Positions 1-7,575 of a stretch of DNA of 16,539 nucleotides are shown piece by piece. The notes under the pieces were generated by a model. That model did not search any database. It saw nothing but the letters and a program-made list of their open reading frames with translations, and was not told the DNA's origin. Made by a program: the position numbers and the translations under genes. Origin of the DNA: Massilia sp. UBA2709 (GTDB lineage Bacteria > Pseudomonadota > Gammaproteobacteria > Burkholderiales > Burkholderiaceae_D); contig DEKZ01000460.1 in the NCBI GenBank assembly GCA_002354135.1, forward strand, positions 1 through 16,539, given 5' to 3'. The first letter of the stretch is position 1; every line of letters begins with the position of its first letter.

Positions 1-344
1 CGGGCGTGGGCGCCGCGGTGGGCGGCATGGCCGGCAAGGGCGTCGGCGGCATGGTCAACCCGGCGCACGAAGATGCCTACTGGCGCGACAACTACCAGAC
101 CCAGTCGCACTACACCCCGGGCTACACCTACGACGACTACCAGCCGGCCTACGCGCTGGGCTACAACGCCAAGAGCCGCTACCCGGGCAGCTACGAGCAG
201 AACGAGCGCCACCTGGCGGACGAGTGGGAAACCACCAAGGGCCACTCGCGCCTGTCGTGGGACCACGCCAAGGTCGCCAGCCGCGCCGCTTGGGACCGCG
301 TCGAGCGCGCGATCCCGGGTGACCTGGACCGCGACGGCAAGTAA
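1..344 (+). CDS. Glycine-rich/aromatic-rich small protein, 3' part only
   Basis: The reading frame is already open at the left edge of the window, so the true start lies upstream. The 113 or so visible residues begin with a glycine-rich stretch (GAAVGGMAGKGVGGM) that resembles a glycine-zipper membrane or oligomerisation segment. A hydrophilic, tyrosine-rich region follows (DAYWRDNY, YTYDDYQPAYALGY, SRYPGSY), then a conserved-looking tail with ADEWETTKG, SLSWD-like LSWDHAK and AAWDRVERA. I recall this layout (YWR-N-Y, Y-DY-PAY--G, L---W, L-WD-A, AWDRV) from uncharacterised proteobacterial stress-associated proteins, but I cannot name a family. A strong terminator starts about 20 bases after the stop. 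No function is assigned; it may be envelope- or stress-related. Confidence 0.7.
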   Translation, partial: GVGAAVGGMAGKGVGGMVNPAHEDAYWRDNYQTQSHYTPGYTYDDYQPAYALGYNAKSRYPGSYEQNERHLADEWETTKGHSRLSWDHAKVASRAAWDRVERAIPGDLDRDGK

Positions 345-358
345 TCGGTTCGTGATGT

Positions 359-397
359 AAAAAAGCCCCGCTACTGTTCGGTAGCGGGGCTTTTTCT
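359..397 (+). terminator. Rho-independent terminator after the first gene
   Basis: A perfect 10-bp GC-rich stem (GCCCCGCTAC at 365-374 and GTAGCGGGGC at 381-390) encloses a 6-base loop and is followed by TTTTTCTTT. A run of A precedes the stem, so it could also work on the minus strand and stop transcripts coming from the yceI-like operon. Confidence 0.93.
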
Positions 398-433
398 TTG
401 GTCGACCGGGAGGTAGCGCTTCCGATGGGGCGT

Positions 434-462
434 GGGTGGACGGCGGAGCCGTTCACCCTACG
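434..462. repeat. Degenerate copy of the CGTAGGGTGG palindromic repeat
   Basis: GGGTGGACGGC (434-444) pairs with GCCGTTCACCC (448-458) around a GGA loop. The only irregularity is one G-T wobble, and the second arm continues into TACG. The right edge (CACCCTACG) matches the outer arm of the full copies at 7576-7686 and 12132-12301. It lies just past the stop of the minus-strand yceI-like gene, in a tail-to-tail gene junction. It has no U-tract, so it is not a classic terminator. Confidence 0.6.
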
Positions 463-477
463 AATAATGCGCTTCGC

Positions 478-1047
478 TTATTGTTTAACTGCTTCGACCT
501 GGATCGCCAGCTTCACTTCCGGCGAGAAACGCGGCAGGCCGAAGTTGACGCCGTAGTCGCTGCGCTGGAAGGTGGCCGAGGCATCGGCGCCGCAGACTTC
601 GCGCTTGAGCATCGGGTGGTCGATGCACTTGAACTTGTTGATGGTCAGGGTCAGCGGCTTGGTCACGCCATGCAGGGTGAACATGCCGTCGACTGCCACC
701 GGCGTGTCGCCGTTGAAGCGGATCTTGTCGCCCTTGAAGGTCGCGGTCGGATACTTTTCGACGTCGAAGATATCCGGCTTGCGTGCGTGCTCGTTCATCT
801 TTGCATGGCCGAAGTCGACGCTGTTCATGTCGACCGTGATGTCGACGCTGCCGGTCTTCGCTGCGCGGTCGAGCACGACGGTGCCCGAGGTCTTGGTGAA
901 CTTGCCGCGCCAGACCGAGATGCCCATGTGGTCGGCTTCGAAGCTCGGGTAGGTGTGGTTCGGCTCGATCTGGTAGGTGTCGGCGGCGGCAAAGGCGAAG
1001 CTGGCGCTGGTGGCCAGCGTGGCAGCGATCAGGCACTTGAGTTTCAT
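478..1047 (-). CDS. YceI family periplasmic protein (copy 1)
   Basis: This 189-residue protein has a Sec signal peptide (MKLKCLIAATLATSASFAFA, cleavage near residue 20 or 21). It is followed by a complete YceI-type lipocalin-like beta barrel: YQIEPNHTYPSFEADHMG near 25-42, the strand FGHAKMNEHARKPDIFDVEKYPTATF at 79-104, and the segment HGVTKPLTLTI at 126-136. YceI proteins are secreted polyisoprenoid-binding proteins. E. coli YceI is induced by base, and relatives bind long isoprenoid quinones. C141 and C152 flank the HPM-K-E-CG segment typical of the family and may form a disulfide. The start is supported by AGGGA upstream. It is the last gene of the cytochrome b561-yceI-yceI group, 38 bases after its paralogue. 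The family call is firm; the ligand is unknown. Confidence 0.93.
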   Translation of the reverse strand: MKLKCLIAATLATSASFAFAAADTYQIEPNHTYPSFEADHMGISVWRGKFTKTSGTVVLDRAAKTGSVDITVDMNSVDFGHAKMNEHARKPDIFDVEKYPTATFKGDKIRFNGDTPVAVDGMFTLHGVTKPLTLTINKFKCIDHPMLKREVCGADASATFQRSDYGVNFGLPRFSPEVKLAIQVEAVKQ

Positions 1048-1085
1048 TGCTTACGTTCCCTGGTTGGTTGACTTACTGGATGAAT

Positions 1086-1637
1086 TCATTGGCCCGCAGT
1101 CACGCGGAACTTGATGACAACTTCATCGGCGACCATGCTCGTGTCTTTCCACTCGCCTTCGCCGATGTTGAAAGCCAGCCGCTTGATCGGCAACTGCCCT
1201 TCGAAAACCTGTTCTTTTCCTTGCGTCTTCACCGTGAGCGGGAAGGCGACGTCGGCCGTTTTACCCTTGATGGTCAGCTTGCCGGACACGTTCAGCTTGC
1301 CGGCGCCGGCCGGCTTGATCGAGGTCGATACGAAAGTCGCTTTCGGGAATTGTGCGGTATTGAACCATTCTTTCTTGGCGACCTCGCGGTTGTACTCGGC
1401 GTCGCCCAGGTCCATGCTGGCGGTGGCGATGTCGACCGCGGCTTTCGAGGCTTCCGGCTTGGCCGCGTCGTAGTCGATCTGGGCCGTGAAGGTCTTGAAC
1501 TTCGCCTCGACCGGCACGTTCATCTGCTTGAACACGGCCGAGACGCTGCTTTTCGCCGGGTCGGTCTTGAGTGGGACGGCATGGGCGGCTGCGGCGGCGA
1601 GCACGGCGGCGGCAAGCAGGGCGCGGATGGGTTTCAT
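1086..1637 (-). CDS. YceI family periplasmic protein (copy 2)
   Basis: This 183-residue protein carries a signal peptide ending AAAAHA (cleavage near residue 20). A YceI domain fills the rest: SSVSAVFKQMNVPVEAKFKTF near 30-50, DAEYNREVAKKEWFNTAQFPKATF near 79-102, and LTIKGKTADVAFPLTV at 121-136. It has clearly diverged from copy 1 and lacks the two mature-domain cysteines, so the two may bind different ligands. It begins 23 bases after the cytochrome b561 stop and ends 38 bases before copy 1, which fits a single transcript. As for other YceI proteins, the likely role is binding an isoprenoid or amphipathic lipid in the periplasm. I infer functional coupling to the cytochrome from gene order only. 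Confidence 0.92.
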   Translation of the reverse strand: MKPIRALLAAAVLAAAAAHAVPLKTDPAKSSVSAVFKQMNVPVEAKFKTFTAQIDYDAAKPEASKAAVDIATASMDLGDAEYNREVAKKEWFNTAQFPKATFVSTSIKPAGAGKLNVSGKLTIKGKTADVAFPLTVKTQGKEQVFEGQLPIKRLAFNIGEGEWKDTSMVADEVVIKFRVTAGQ

Positions 1638-1660
1638 CTCTGGGATTCCTTATCGTGAAC

Positions 1661-2197
1661 TCATTTGGAAGACAGCGGCAGCATACGCTGCATCACGCCG
1701 TCGCGGTCAAGCAGCAAATGCTTGAATGCGGCCAGCACGTGGAAGGCGACCAGGGCCGCCAGCAGCATGTTGAGCCAGTAGTGCAGGGCGCCGAGCACGG
1801 GCTTCAGGGCCTGGTCGGCCTCGATCAGCACCGGCAGCGGGAACACGCCGAACCAGACCACCGGCACGCCGGCCGCCAGGCTGTAGAAATAACCGGACAG
1901 GGGCACGGCGAACATCAGCACATACAACAGGCCGTGCAGGGCGTGCGCGGCGTTGCGCTGCCAGGCCGGCATCGTGCCAGGGTAGGCCGGCGGGCGCGAA
2001 CGCAGGCGCCACAGGAGACGCAGCGCGGCCAGGGCCAGCACCGTCACGCCTGCCCATTTGTGCCAGGAAAAGTAGCGCAGCTTGGTCGGCGTCAGGCCGG
2101 GAATGTCGGTCATCACCAGGCCGAGCGTGAACGTGCCGATGATCAGCACGGCGATCAGCCAGTGCAAGGCAATGGCGACGGAAGAGTAACGCTGCAT
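1661..2197 (-). CDS. Cytochrome b561 family inner-membrane di-heme protein
   Basis: This is a 178-residue, four-helix membrane protein of the bacterial cytochrome b561 (CybB/YceJ) family. Predicted helices lie near 9-29, 46-63, 86-106 and 134-158. The expected heme-ligating histidines are visible: H12 in ALHWL, H46 in SWHKWAG, H139 in GALHYW and H153 in VAFHV. H85, H88 and H160 are further histidines. E. coli CybB oxidises superoxide and passes electrons to ubiquinone, and YceJ sits in an operon with yceI. Here too the gene heads an operon with two yceI-like genes. A candidate extended -10 lies about 35 bases upstream. The electron donor and acceptor are not evident from the sequence. Confidence 0.93.
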   Translation of the reverse strand: MQRYSSVAIALHWLIAVLIIGTFTLGLVMTDIPGLTPTKLRYFSWHKWAGVTVLALAALRLLWRLRSRPPAYPGTMPAWQRNAAHALHGLLYVLMFAVPLSGYFYSLAAGVPVVWFGVFPLPVLIEADQALKPVLGALHYWLNMLLAALVAFHVLAAFKHLLLDRDGVMQRMLPLSSK

Positions 2198-2232
2198 GAT
2201 GAATAGTCCGGAGTAGTACTTGTTAGAAAAAA

Positions 2233-2241
2233 ACTATAGCA
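2233..2241 (-). promoter_or_regulatory. Candidate extended -10 promoter for the cytochrome b561/yceI operon
   Basis: On the minus strand the sequence reads TGC-TATAGT followed by a T-rich stretch, about 35 bases before the cytochrome start codon. The hexamer matches TATAAT at five of six positions and the TGn extension is present. I see no convincing -35 hexamer at the right distance. Confidence 0.5.
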
Positions 2242-2388
2242 AAAAAGCCCAGAAGATGCTGGAAAGGTCACTATTTCTTTCTGTACACTATCATGGATTG
2301 TTAAACGTGCACAGCCGCAAAGCCGCCGAATGTAAAATCGAGGCGAGCGCGAAGTCATGATTAAAACGCGGCCCCGTCGCACCGTGTC

Positions 2389-2396
2389 AAAGGAAG
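2389..2396 (+). promoter_or_regulatory. Ribosome binding site deciding the TonB-receptor start
   Basis: AAAGGAAG ends two bases before the ATG at 2399, with the GGA core 4-6 bases from it. An upstream in-frame ATG at 2357 has only a distant GAGG and would place 14 charged residues before the signal peptide, so the start at 2399 is preferred. Confidence 0.6.
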
Positions 2397-2398
2397 CT

Positions 2399-4378
2399 AT
2401 GCACTGCCCATCGTTCCCCTCGCGTCCGCGTGCCTTGGCCATCCTCCTGGGCGCCGCCGCGCTGGGCCTGACCGCGCCGGGTCTCGCCACCGCGACGGAC
2501 GACGCGTCCGCCCAGGGCGTGCCCCAGGGCGAATTTGCCGATCTCTCGATCGAGGAACTGGCCAATATCCAGGTCACCTCGGTATCGAAAAAGCCGGAGC
2601 GCCTGCTCGATGCGCCGGCGTCCGTGTTCGTCATCACCGCCGACGACATCCGCCGCGCCGGCGCTTCCAGCCTGCCCGACGCGCTGCGCCTCGCGCCCAA
2701 CCTGCAGGTGGCCCAGGTCAACGGCGCCAGCTACGCCATCACGGCGCGCGGCCTGAACGGCGGCGGCAACAGCGCGCCGAACAAGCTGCTGGTGCTGATC
2801 GACGGCCGTTCCGTGTACACGCCGCTGTTTTCCGGCGTGTTCTGGGACGTGCAGGACGTCATGCTCGAAGACATCGACCGCATCGAGGTGATCAGTGGCC
2901 CGGGCGGCACCCTGTGGGGCGTGAACGCGGTGAACGGCGTCATCAACATCACGACGCGCTCGGCGCGCGACACGCAAGGCAGCCTGGCCATGCTGCGCGG
3001 CGCCAGCAACGGCGGCGACATTGCCTTCCGCCAGGGCGGCCGCAGTGGAGAACACAGCTGGCGCGTGTACGGCAAGGCGCAGGCGCGCGGGCACACCGAG
3101 CTGGCCAGCGGCGCCCCGATCGACGACGCCTGGCACGCCGCCCAGGTGGGTTTGCGCGCCGATTGGGAGCGCGGCGCCGACCGCTTCAGCTTCATCGGCA
3201 ATGCCAACCGCGGCGCCTTCGAGCAGCCGGCGACCGGATCGATCGCCGTCTCGGGCGTCAACCCCGGCCTGGACACGGTGGACACCCGCGGCGTGAACCT
3301 CACCGGCGAATGGGTGCACACGCTCGAGGACGGCGGCAACCTCAACGTGCAGCTCTACTACGACTACACGCGGCGCCGGGTGCCGCCGACTTTCATGCAG
3401 TCGCTCGACATCGTCGACCTGCAGATGCAGCACACGCTCGCCCCCATCGGCGCGCACAGCCTGGCCTGGGGCGCGAATGCCCGCTACAGCTGGGACCGGA
3501 CGGAAGGCAGCCAGTACGTCGCCTTCCTGCCGGAGCGCCTGAACCAGACCTGGCTCAGCCTGTTCGCCCAGGACGACATCACGCTCACGCCGGCCCTGCG
3601 CGCCACCATCGGCGCACGCGTCGAGCGCAATCCCTATACCGGCGCCGAATTCCTGCCCAGCGCACGCCTGTCGTGGAGCGCGGCGCCGGGCCACGCGTTC
3701 TGGGCCGCGGCTTCGCGCGCGGTGCGGGCGCCCTCGCGCATCGATGCCGACACCTATATTCCCGGCCGCCCGCCCTACGTGCTCGCGGGCGGAGAAAACG
3801 TGCGGTCCGAAGTGGCCAAGGTCTTCGAACTGGGCTACCGCGGCCAGCCGCTGTCGCGCCTGTCGTATTCGGCGACGCTGTTCTACAACGACTACGACCA
3901 CCTGCGTACCCAGGAGCTGGCGCCGAGCCTCACCGAGGTCAGCTTCGCCAACCTGATGGAAGGGCATGCGCTGGGCGTCGAGATGTGGGGCAGCTTCCAG
4001 GCGACCAAGGCCTGGCGCCTGTCCGGCGGGCTGACGGCAATGCGCGAGCGGCTGCGCCTGAAGCAGGGCAGCAACGATGTCGGCGGACTGCGGCGCGTCG
4101 GGCTCGACCCATCGCACGTCTGGCAGCTGCGCTCGAACTACAGCATCGACGCCGCGCGCGAGTTCGAGGTGGCGGTGCGCAAGGTGGACGATCTCGACAA
4201 CCCGGCCGTGCCCGGCTACACGGCGCTCGATGCGCGCTTCGGCTGGCGCTTGCGGCCGAACCTGGAGCTGTCGGTCGTGGGCAGGAACCTGAACGGCAGC
4301 CATGCCGAGTATGGCGGCATCGCAACCCGCTCCGAGATTCCGCGCACGGTGGCTGTCAAATTGGTGTGGCAGCAGTAG
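2399..4378 (+). CDS. TonB-dependent outer membrane receptor
   Basis: From the preferred start the product has 659 residues. A signal peptide covers about 1-32 (hydrophobic ALAILLGAAALGLTAPGLA). Next comes the segment DLSIEELANIQVTSVSKK (48-65) seen at the mature N-terminus of one receptor subfamily; IQVTSVSK may serve as the TonB box. The plug domain spans roughly 66-187, with DAPASVFVIT, DALRLAPNLQVAQVNG, LVLIDGRSVY and the strong IEVISGPGGTLWGVNAVNGVINITT. A beta barrel fills the rest, ending with VPGYTALDARFGWR and ELSVVGRNL. Such receptors import siderophores, cobalamin or other scarce ligands using TonB energy; the substrate cannot be told here. The last residues are KLVWQQ, so the terminal aromatic residue usual for barrel insertion is absent. 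It is a single gene ending in a terminator shared with purB. Confidence 0.93.
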   Translation: MHCPSFPSRPRALAILLGAAALGLTAPGLATATDDASAQGVPQGEFADLSIEELANIQVTSVSKKPERLLDAPASVFVITADDIRRAGASSLPDALRLAPNLQVAQVNGASYAITARGLNGGGNSAPNKLLVLIDGRSVYTPLFSGVFWDVQDVMLEDIDRIEVISGPGGTLWGVNAVNGVINITTRSARDTQGSLAMLRGASNGGDIAFRQGGRSGEHSWRVYGKAQARGHTELASGAPIDDAWHAAQVGLRADWERGADRFSFIGNANRGAFEQPATGSIAVSGVNPGLDTVDTRGVNLTGEWVHTLEDGGNLNVQLYYDYTRRRVPPTFMQSLDIVDLQMQHTLAPIGAHSLAWGANARYSWDRTEGSQYVAFLPERLNQTWLSLFAQDDITLTPALRATIGARVERNPYTGAEFLPSARLSWSAAPGHAFWAAASRAVRAPSRIDADTYIPGRPPYVLAGGENVRSEVAKVFELGYRGQPLSRLSYSATLFYNDYDHLRTQELAPSLTEVSFANLMEGHALGVEMWGSFQATKAWRLSGGLTAMRERLRLKQGSNDVGGLRRVGLDPSHVWQLRSNYSIDAAREFEVAVRKVDDLDNPAVPGYTALDARFGWRLRPNLELSVVGRNLNGSHAEYGGIATRSEIPRTVAVKLVWQQ

Positions 4379-4400
4379 GGTTCGCCGAACCATAGAAACA

Positions 4401-4434
4401 AAAAAGCCCGCGTCATCGCTGACGCGGGCTTTTG
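4401..4434. terminator. Bidirectional terminator between the TonB receptor and purB
   Basis: GCCCGCGTCA (4406-4415) pairs perfectly with TGACGCGGGC (4420-4429) around a TCGC tetraloop. AAAAA lies on the left and TTTT on the right, so both convergent genes can use it. This is the only tail-to-tail junction in the window without the CGTAGGG repeat. Confidence 0.93.
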
Positions 4435-4455
4435 CTTTCAGGCGGTACGCCGGGC

Positions 4456-5835
4456 TCAGATCGCCTTGGCCAGCTGGGCCGCCAGGCCCGTGTAGTTCGC
4501 CGGCGTCATCTGCAGCAGCAGGTCCTTGGCTTCCTGCGGCACTGCCAGCTTGCCGATGAATTCCTGCAGCGCCTCGCGGGTGATGCCCTTGCCGCGGGTG
4601 AGCTCCTTCAGCTGCTCGTACGGGTTCTCGATGCCGTAGCGACGCATCACGGTCTGCACCGGCTCGGCCAGCACTTCCCAGCTCGCGTCCAGGTCGGCTT
4701 CCAGGCGGGCGGCGTTCACTTCCAGCTTGTTCAGGCCGCGCAGGCAGCTGTCGTAGGCCAGCAGGGCGTAGCCGAAGCCGACGCCGATGTTGCGCAGCAC
4801 GGTCGAATCGGTCAGGTCGCGCTGCATGCGCGAGACCGGCAGCTTTTCCGCCATGTGGCGCAGCACGGCGTTGGCCAGGCCCAGGTTGCCTTCCGAGTTC
4901 TCGAAGTCGATCGGGTTGACTTTATGCGGCATGGTCGACGAACCGATCTCGCCGGCCCGCAGTTTCTGCTTGAAGTAACCCAGCGAGACATAGGTCCAGA
5001 TGTCGCGGTTCAGGTCGAGCAGGATGGTGTTGGCGCGCGCGATGGCGTCGAACATCTCGGCCATGTAGTCGTGCGGCTCGATCTGGATGGTGTAGGGGTT
5101 GAAGGTCAGGCCGAGGCGGTTTTCGATGACGTCCTTCGAGAACGTCGGCCAGTCGAAGCCCGGGTAGGCCGACAGGTGGGCGTTGTAGTTGCCGACGGCG
5201 CCGTTCATCTTGCCGAGGATCTCGACGTCGGCGATGCGCTTGACGGCGCGCTGCAGGCGCGCGACCACGTTGGCGAATTCCTTGCCGAGGGTCGTCGGGC
5301 TGGCGGTCTGGCCGTGGGTGCGCGAGAGCATCGGCAGCTCGGCGTTCACGTGGGCGATCTCGGTGAGCTTGGCGATGATGTTCTGCAGGGCCGGCAGCAG
5401 CACGGTGTCGCGCGCGGCCTTCAGCATCATGCCGTGGCTGGTGTTGTTGATGTCTTCCGAGGTGCAGCCGAAGTGGATGAATTCACTTGCCGCGACCAGC
5501 TCCGGCACGTCCTTCACCTTCTCCTTGAGCCAGTACTCGACCGCCTTCACGTCGTGGTTGGTGACCGCCTCGATTTCCTTGATGCGTGCGGCGTCCTCTT
5601 CGTCGAAGCCGGCGGCCAGGTCGTCGAGGTGGGTGCTGGCTTCGACCGAGAACGGCTTGATCTCGGCAAAGCCGGCCTGGGCCAGGGCCTGCAGCCAGGC
5701 GATCTCGACCATTACACGATGGTGCATGAAGCCGGCTTCGGACAGGATCGGGCGCAGCTTGTCGGTCTTGGCGGCATAGCGGCCGTCGAGCGGCGACAGG
5801 GCCGACAGGGAGGAAAGTGGGGCGGTAGCGGTCAT
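4456..5835 (-). CDS. purB: Adenylosuccinate lyase PurB
   Basis: This 459-residue enzyme of the fumarase/aspartase superfamily (E. coli PurB is 456) cleaves SAICAR to AICAR plus fumarate and adenylosuccinate to AMP plus fumarate, in cytoplasmic purine synthesis. Visible motifs are the N-terminal LSALSPLDGRY (10-20), NHDVKAVEYWLKEK (93-106), TSEDINN (125-131), SRTHGQTASPTTLGKEFAN (171-189) with the catalytic histidine H174, and the superfamily signature GSSTMPHKVNPIDFEN (298-313) with the catalytic serine loop. All key residues are present. The frame is open for 36 codons further upstream, but MTATAPLSSLSALSPLDGRY is the typical family start and the extra residues are low complexity. A TGG-TAAAAT element lies just upstream. 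It is divergent from the GST gene. Confidence 0.97.
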   Translation of the reverse strand: MTATAPLSSLSALSPLDGRYAAKTDKLRPILSEAGFMHHRVMVEIAWLQALAQAGFAEIKPFSVEASTHLDDLAAGFDEEDAARIKEIEAVTNHDVKAVEYWLKEKVKDVPELVAASEFIHFGCTSEDINNTSHGMMLKAARDTVLLPALQNIIAKLTEIAHVNAELPMLSRTHGQTASPTTLGKEFANVVARLQRAVKRIADVEILGKMNGAVGNYNAHLSAYPGFDWPTFSKDVIENRLGLTFNPYTIQIEPHDYMAEMFDAIARANTILLDLNRDIWTYVSLGYFKQKLRAGEIGSSTMPHKVNPIDFENSEGNLGLANAVLRHMAEKLPVSRMQRDLTDSTVLRNIGVGFGYALLAYDSCLRGLNKLEVNAARLEADLDASWEVLAEPVQTVMRRYGIENPYEQLKELTRGKGITREALQEFIGKLAVPQEAKDLLLQMTPANYTGLAAQLAKAI

Positions 5836-5860
5836 GGCGGGCGTCCGTGCAAAAACGCGG

Positions 5861-5869
5861 ATTTTACCA
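5861..5869 (-). promoter_or_regulatory. Candidate extended -10 promoter of purB
   Basis: The minus strand reads TGG-TAAAAT ending 25 bases before the chosen purB start, giving a leader of about 20 bases. The upstream 17-base position is G-rich with no -35. No obvious PurR-type palindrome is seen around it. Confidence 0.5.
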
Positions 5870-5943
5870 CCGGACGGCCCGCCGCCCCTTGTTGCGGACG
5901 CAGCGAACACGCCGGCCACGGCGGTTTTTTGGCGGCGGGCCAA

Positions 5944-5952
5944 TGTTATACT
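5944..5952 (+). promoter_or_regulatory. Candidate extended -10 promoter of the GST/kinase pair
   Basis: TGT-TATACT matches the extended -10 consensus (five of six in the hexamer). The predicted transcript would start about 20 bases before the GST ATG. The region where a -35 would sit is a T-run (TTTTTT at 5925-5930), not TTGACA. Confidence 0.55.
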
Positions 5953-5980
5953 CTTATTAAATTCTCATTTCCGAGCATCT

Positions 5981-6595
5981 ATGAAACTCATCGGTTCGAA
6001 CACCAGCCCTTATGTGCGCAAGGTCCGCGTCGTCATGGCTGAAAAGAAGCTCGACTATACCTTCGAGCTCGAGAACGTCTGGGCCGCCGACACCCGGATC
6101 CTGCAGTCCAACCCGCTGGGCAAGGTGCCCTGCCTGATGATGGAAGACGGCAGCGCGATCTACGATTCGCGCGTGATTGCCGAGTACCTCGACACCCTCA
6201 CCCCGGTCTGCAAGCTGCTGCCGCCGAACGGACGCGACCGCGCCGACGTCAAGGTCTGGGAAGCGCTGGCCGACGGCGTGCTCGACGCGGCCGTGCTGGT
6301 GCGCCTGGAAAGAACCCTGCGTCCCCAGGAGCAGCAGAGCCCGCAGTGGATCGACCGCCAGCTCGGCAAGGTGCGCGCCGGCCTGCAGGTGATGTCCGAC
6401 AAGCTCGGCGACGGCGCATTCTGCATGGGCAACCACTACACCCTGGCCGACGTCGCCGTCGGCTGCGCGCTGGGCTGGCTGACTTTCCGCTTCCCCGACA
6501 TCGACTGGCGCGGCGCCCACCCGAACCTGGCGCGCCTGCACGACAAGCTGGCCGAGCGCGCGTCCTTCAAGGACACCGTGCCTTTCGAAGGCTGA
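5981..6595 (+). CDS. Glutathione S-transferase, YibF-like
   Basis: This 204-residue cytosolic GST has the size and layout of E. coli YibF (202 residues). The thioredoxin-like N-terminal domain starts MKLIGSNTSPYVRKVRV, with a candidate catalytic serine in SNTSPYV. The cis-proline loop is NPLGKVP (44-50) and the glutathione-contacting motif is YDSRVIAEYL (61-70). The helical C-terminal domain has EALADGVLDAAVLVRLE (94-110) and the N-capping element TLADVA (154-159). The start is the ATG that gives the family's canonical N-terminus; a longer upstream frame overlaps purB and looks non-coding. The ribosome site is weak (CGAG). The substrate is unknown, since YibF-type proteins often show little activity with standard GST substrates. 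The kinase gene starts a few bases after its stop. Confidence 0.94.
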   Translation: MKLIGSNTSPYVRKVRVVMAEKKLDYTFELENVWAADTRILQSNPLGKVPCLMMEDGSAIYDSRVIAEYLDTLTPVCKLLPPNGRDRADVKVWEALADGVLDAAVLVRLERTLRPQEQQSPQWIDRQLGKVRAGLQVMSDKLGDGAFCMGNHYTLADVAVGCALGWLTFRFPDIDWRGAHPNLARLHDKLAERASFKDTVPFEG

Positions 6596-6598
6596 GCC

Positions 6599-7558
6599 TT
6601 GGCCGCGCCTGACAAGATGGCCAATACCGCGTCCGACACCACGGTCGTCTTCGGCGAAGCGCTGGTCGACGACTTCGCCACCGAGCAGGTCGTGGGCGGC
6701 GCGCCCTTCAACGTTGCGCGCCACCTGGCCGCCTTCATGGCGCCGAACCTGATGATCACCCGCGTCGGCGAGGACAGGAACGGCGAGAGCGTGCGCGCCG
6801 AGTTCGAGCGCTTCGCGATGTCGCAGGCCGGCCTGCAGCGCGACGCCATCGAGGAGACCGGACGCGTGCTGGTGGAGCGCACGCCCAAGGGACACCGCTT
6901 CGTGATCGTCCCGAACCAGGCCTACGACTACATCGAGCGCGAGGCGGCCCTCAAGGCGCTCTCAGGCGTCACGCCTTCCGCCATCTATTTCGGCACCCTG
7001 GCCCAGCGCGGCGAGCGCTCGCGCGGCACGCTGCAGGCGCTGCTGTCGGCGACGGGCGCGCAGGCCATCCGTTTCCTCGACCTCAACCTGCGCGACGGCC
7101 AGGTCGGCGAACGCACCGTGTTCCACGCGCTGCACGCAGCCGACATCGTCAAGGTCAACGAGGAGGAATTGCAGGCGCTGTTCGGCTGGTATTTCCAGCT
7201 CGGCCCCAACGACCCGCCCATGGCCGCCGACGAGACCCGTTCGGCCTGCGCCGGCCTGGTGCAGATGTTCGGCCTGCAGGCGCTGATCGTCACGCTGGGG
7301 CACCGCGGCTCGGTCTACTTCGGCCGCGAGGGCGTCGCGATCGACACCCGCGACACGCCCGCGCCGCCCTTCGTCATCGACACGGTGGGGGCGGGCGACG
7401 CCTTCTCGGCGATCTTCCTGCTGGGCCGCATGCGCGGCTGGCCTCTGGAACTGACGCTGGCGCGCGCCAACGAATTCGCCGGCGCGATCTGCGCCATTTC
7501 CGGCGCCGTGCCGCGCGACCTGGGCTTCTACGACAAGTGGATGGCGCGCTGGCGTTGA
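6599..7558 (+). CDS. PfkB-family carbohydrate kinase (fructokinase-like)
   Basis: This 319-residue ribokinase-fold sugar kinase shows the first PfkB signature region GGAPFNVARHLAAF (33-46). It also has the central FLDLNLRDG (159-167) and KVNEEE (185-190), and the second signature DTVGAGDAFSAIF (261-273), where D267 is the expected catalytic base and GAGD forms the anion hole. FGEALVDDF at the N-terminus and the overall length resemble fructokinases, but sugar specificity cannot be fixed. The start is uncertain. A TTG at 6599 has AAGG seven bases upstream, inside the end of the GST gene; an ATG at 6617 has no clear ribosome site but gives a more usual N-terminus. Either way it is translationally close to the GST gene. 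A large palindromic repeat, not a U-tract terminator, follows it. Confidence 0.92.
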   Translation: MAAPDKMANTASDTTVVFGEALVDDFATEQVVGGAPFNVARHLAAFMAPNLMITRVGEDRNGESVRAEFERFAMSQAGLQRDAIEETGRVLVERTPKGHRFVIVPNQAYDYIEREAALKALSGVTPSAIYFGTLAQRGERSRGTLQALLSATGAQAIRFLDLNLRDGQVGERTVFHALHAADIVKVNEEELQALFGWYFQLGPNDPPMAADETRSACAGLVQMFGLQALIVTLGHRGSVYFGREGVAIDTRDTPAPPFVIDTVGAGDAFSAIFLLGRMRGWPLELTLARANEFAGAICAISGAVPRDLGFYDKWMARWR

Positions 7559-7575
7559 GTATCATCGCGCCATGA

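Noticed and set aside
2242..2262. Possible attenuator or terminator (CCAG...CTGG then GCTTTTTT on the minus strand) before the cytochrome b561 gene
   Set aside because: The stem is only four base pairs, and the T-run overlaps the candidate extended -10 rather than following a transcript.
2387..4393. A 668-codon antisense frame across the TonB receptor gene
   Set aside because: It shadows a gene with clear plug-domain motifs, runs through the shared junction, and has no domain-like pattern.
4432..6042. A 536-codon plus-strand frame across purB and the purB/GST spacer
   Set aside because: It shadows purB, where all catalytic motifs are in the minus frame, and would cross both promoters and enter the GST gene out of frame.
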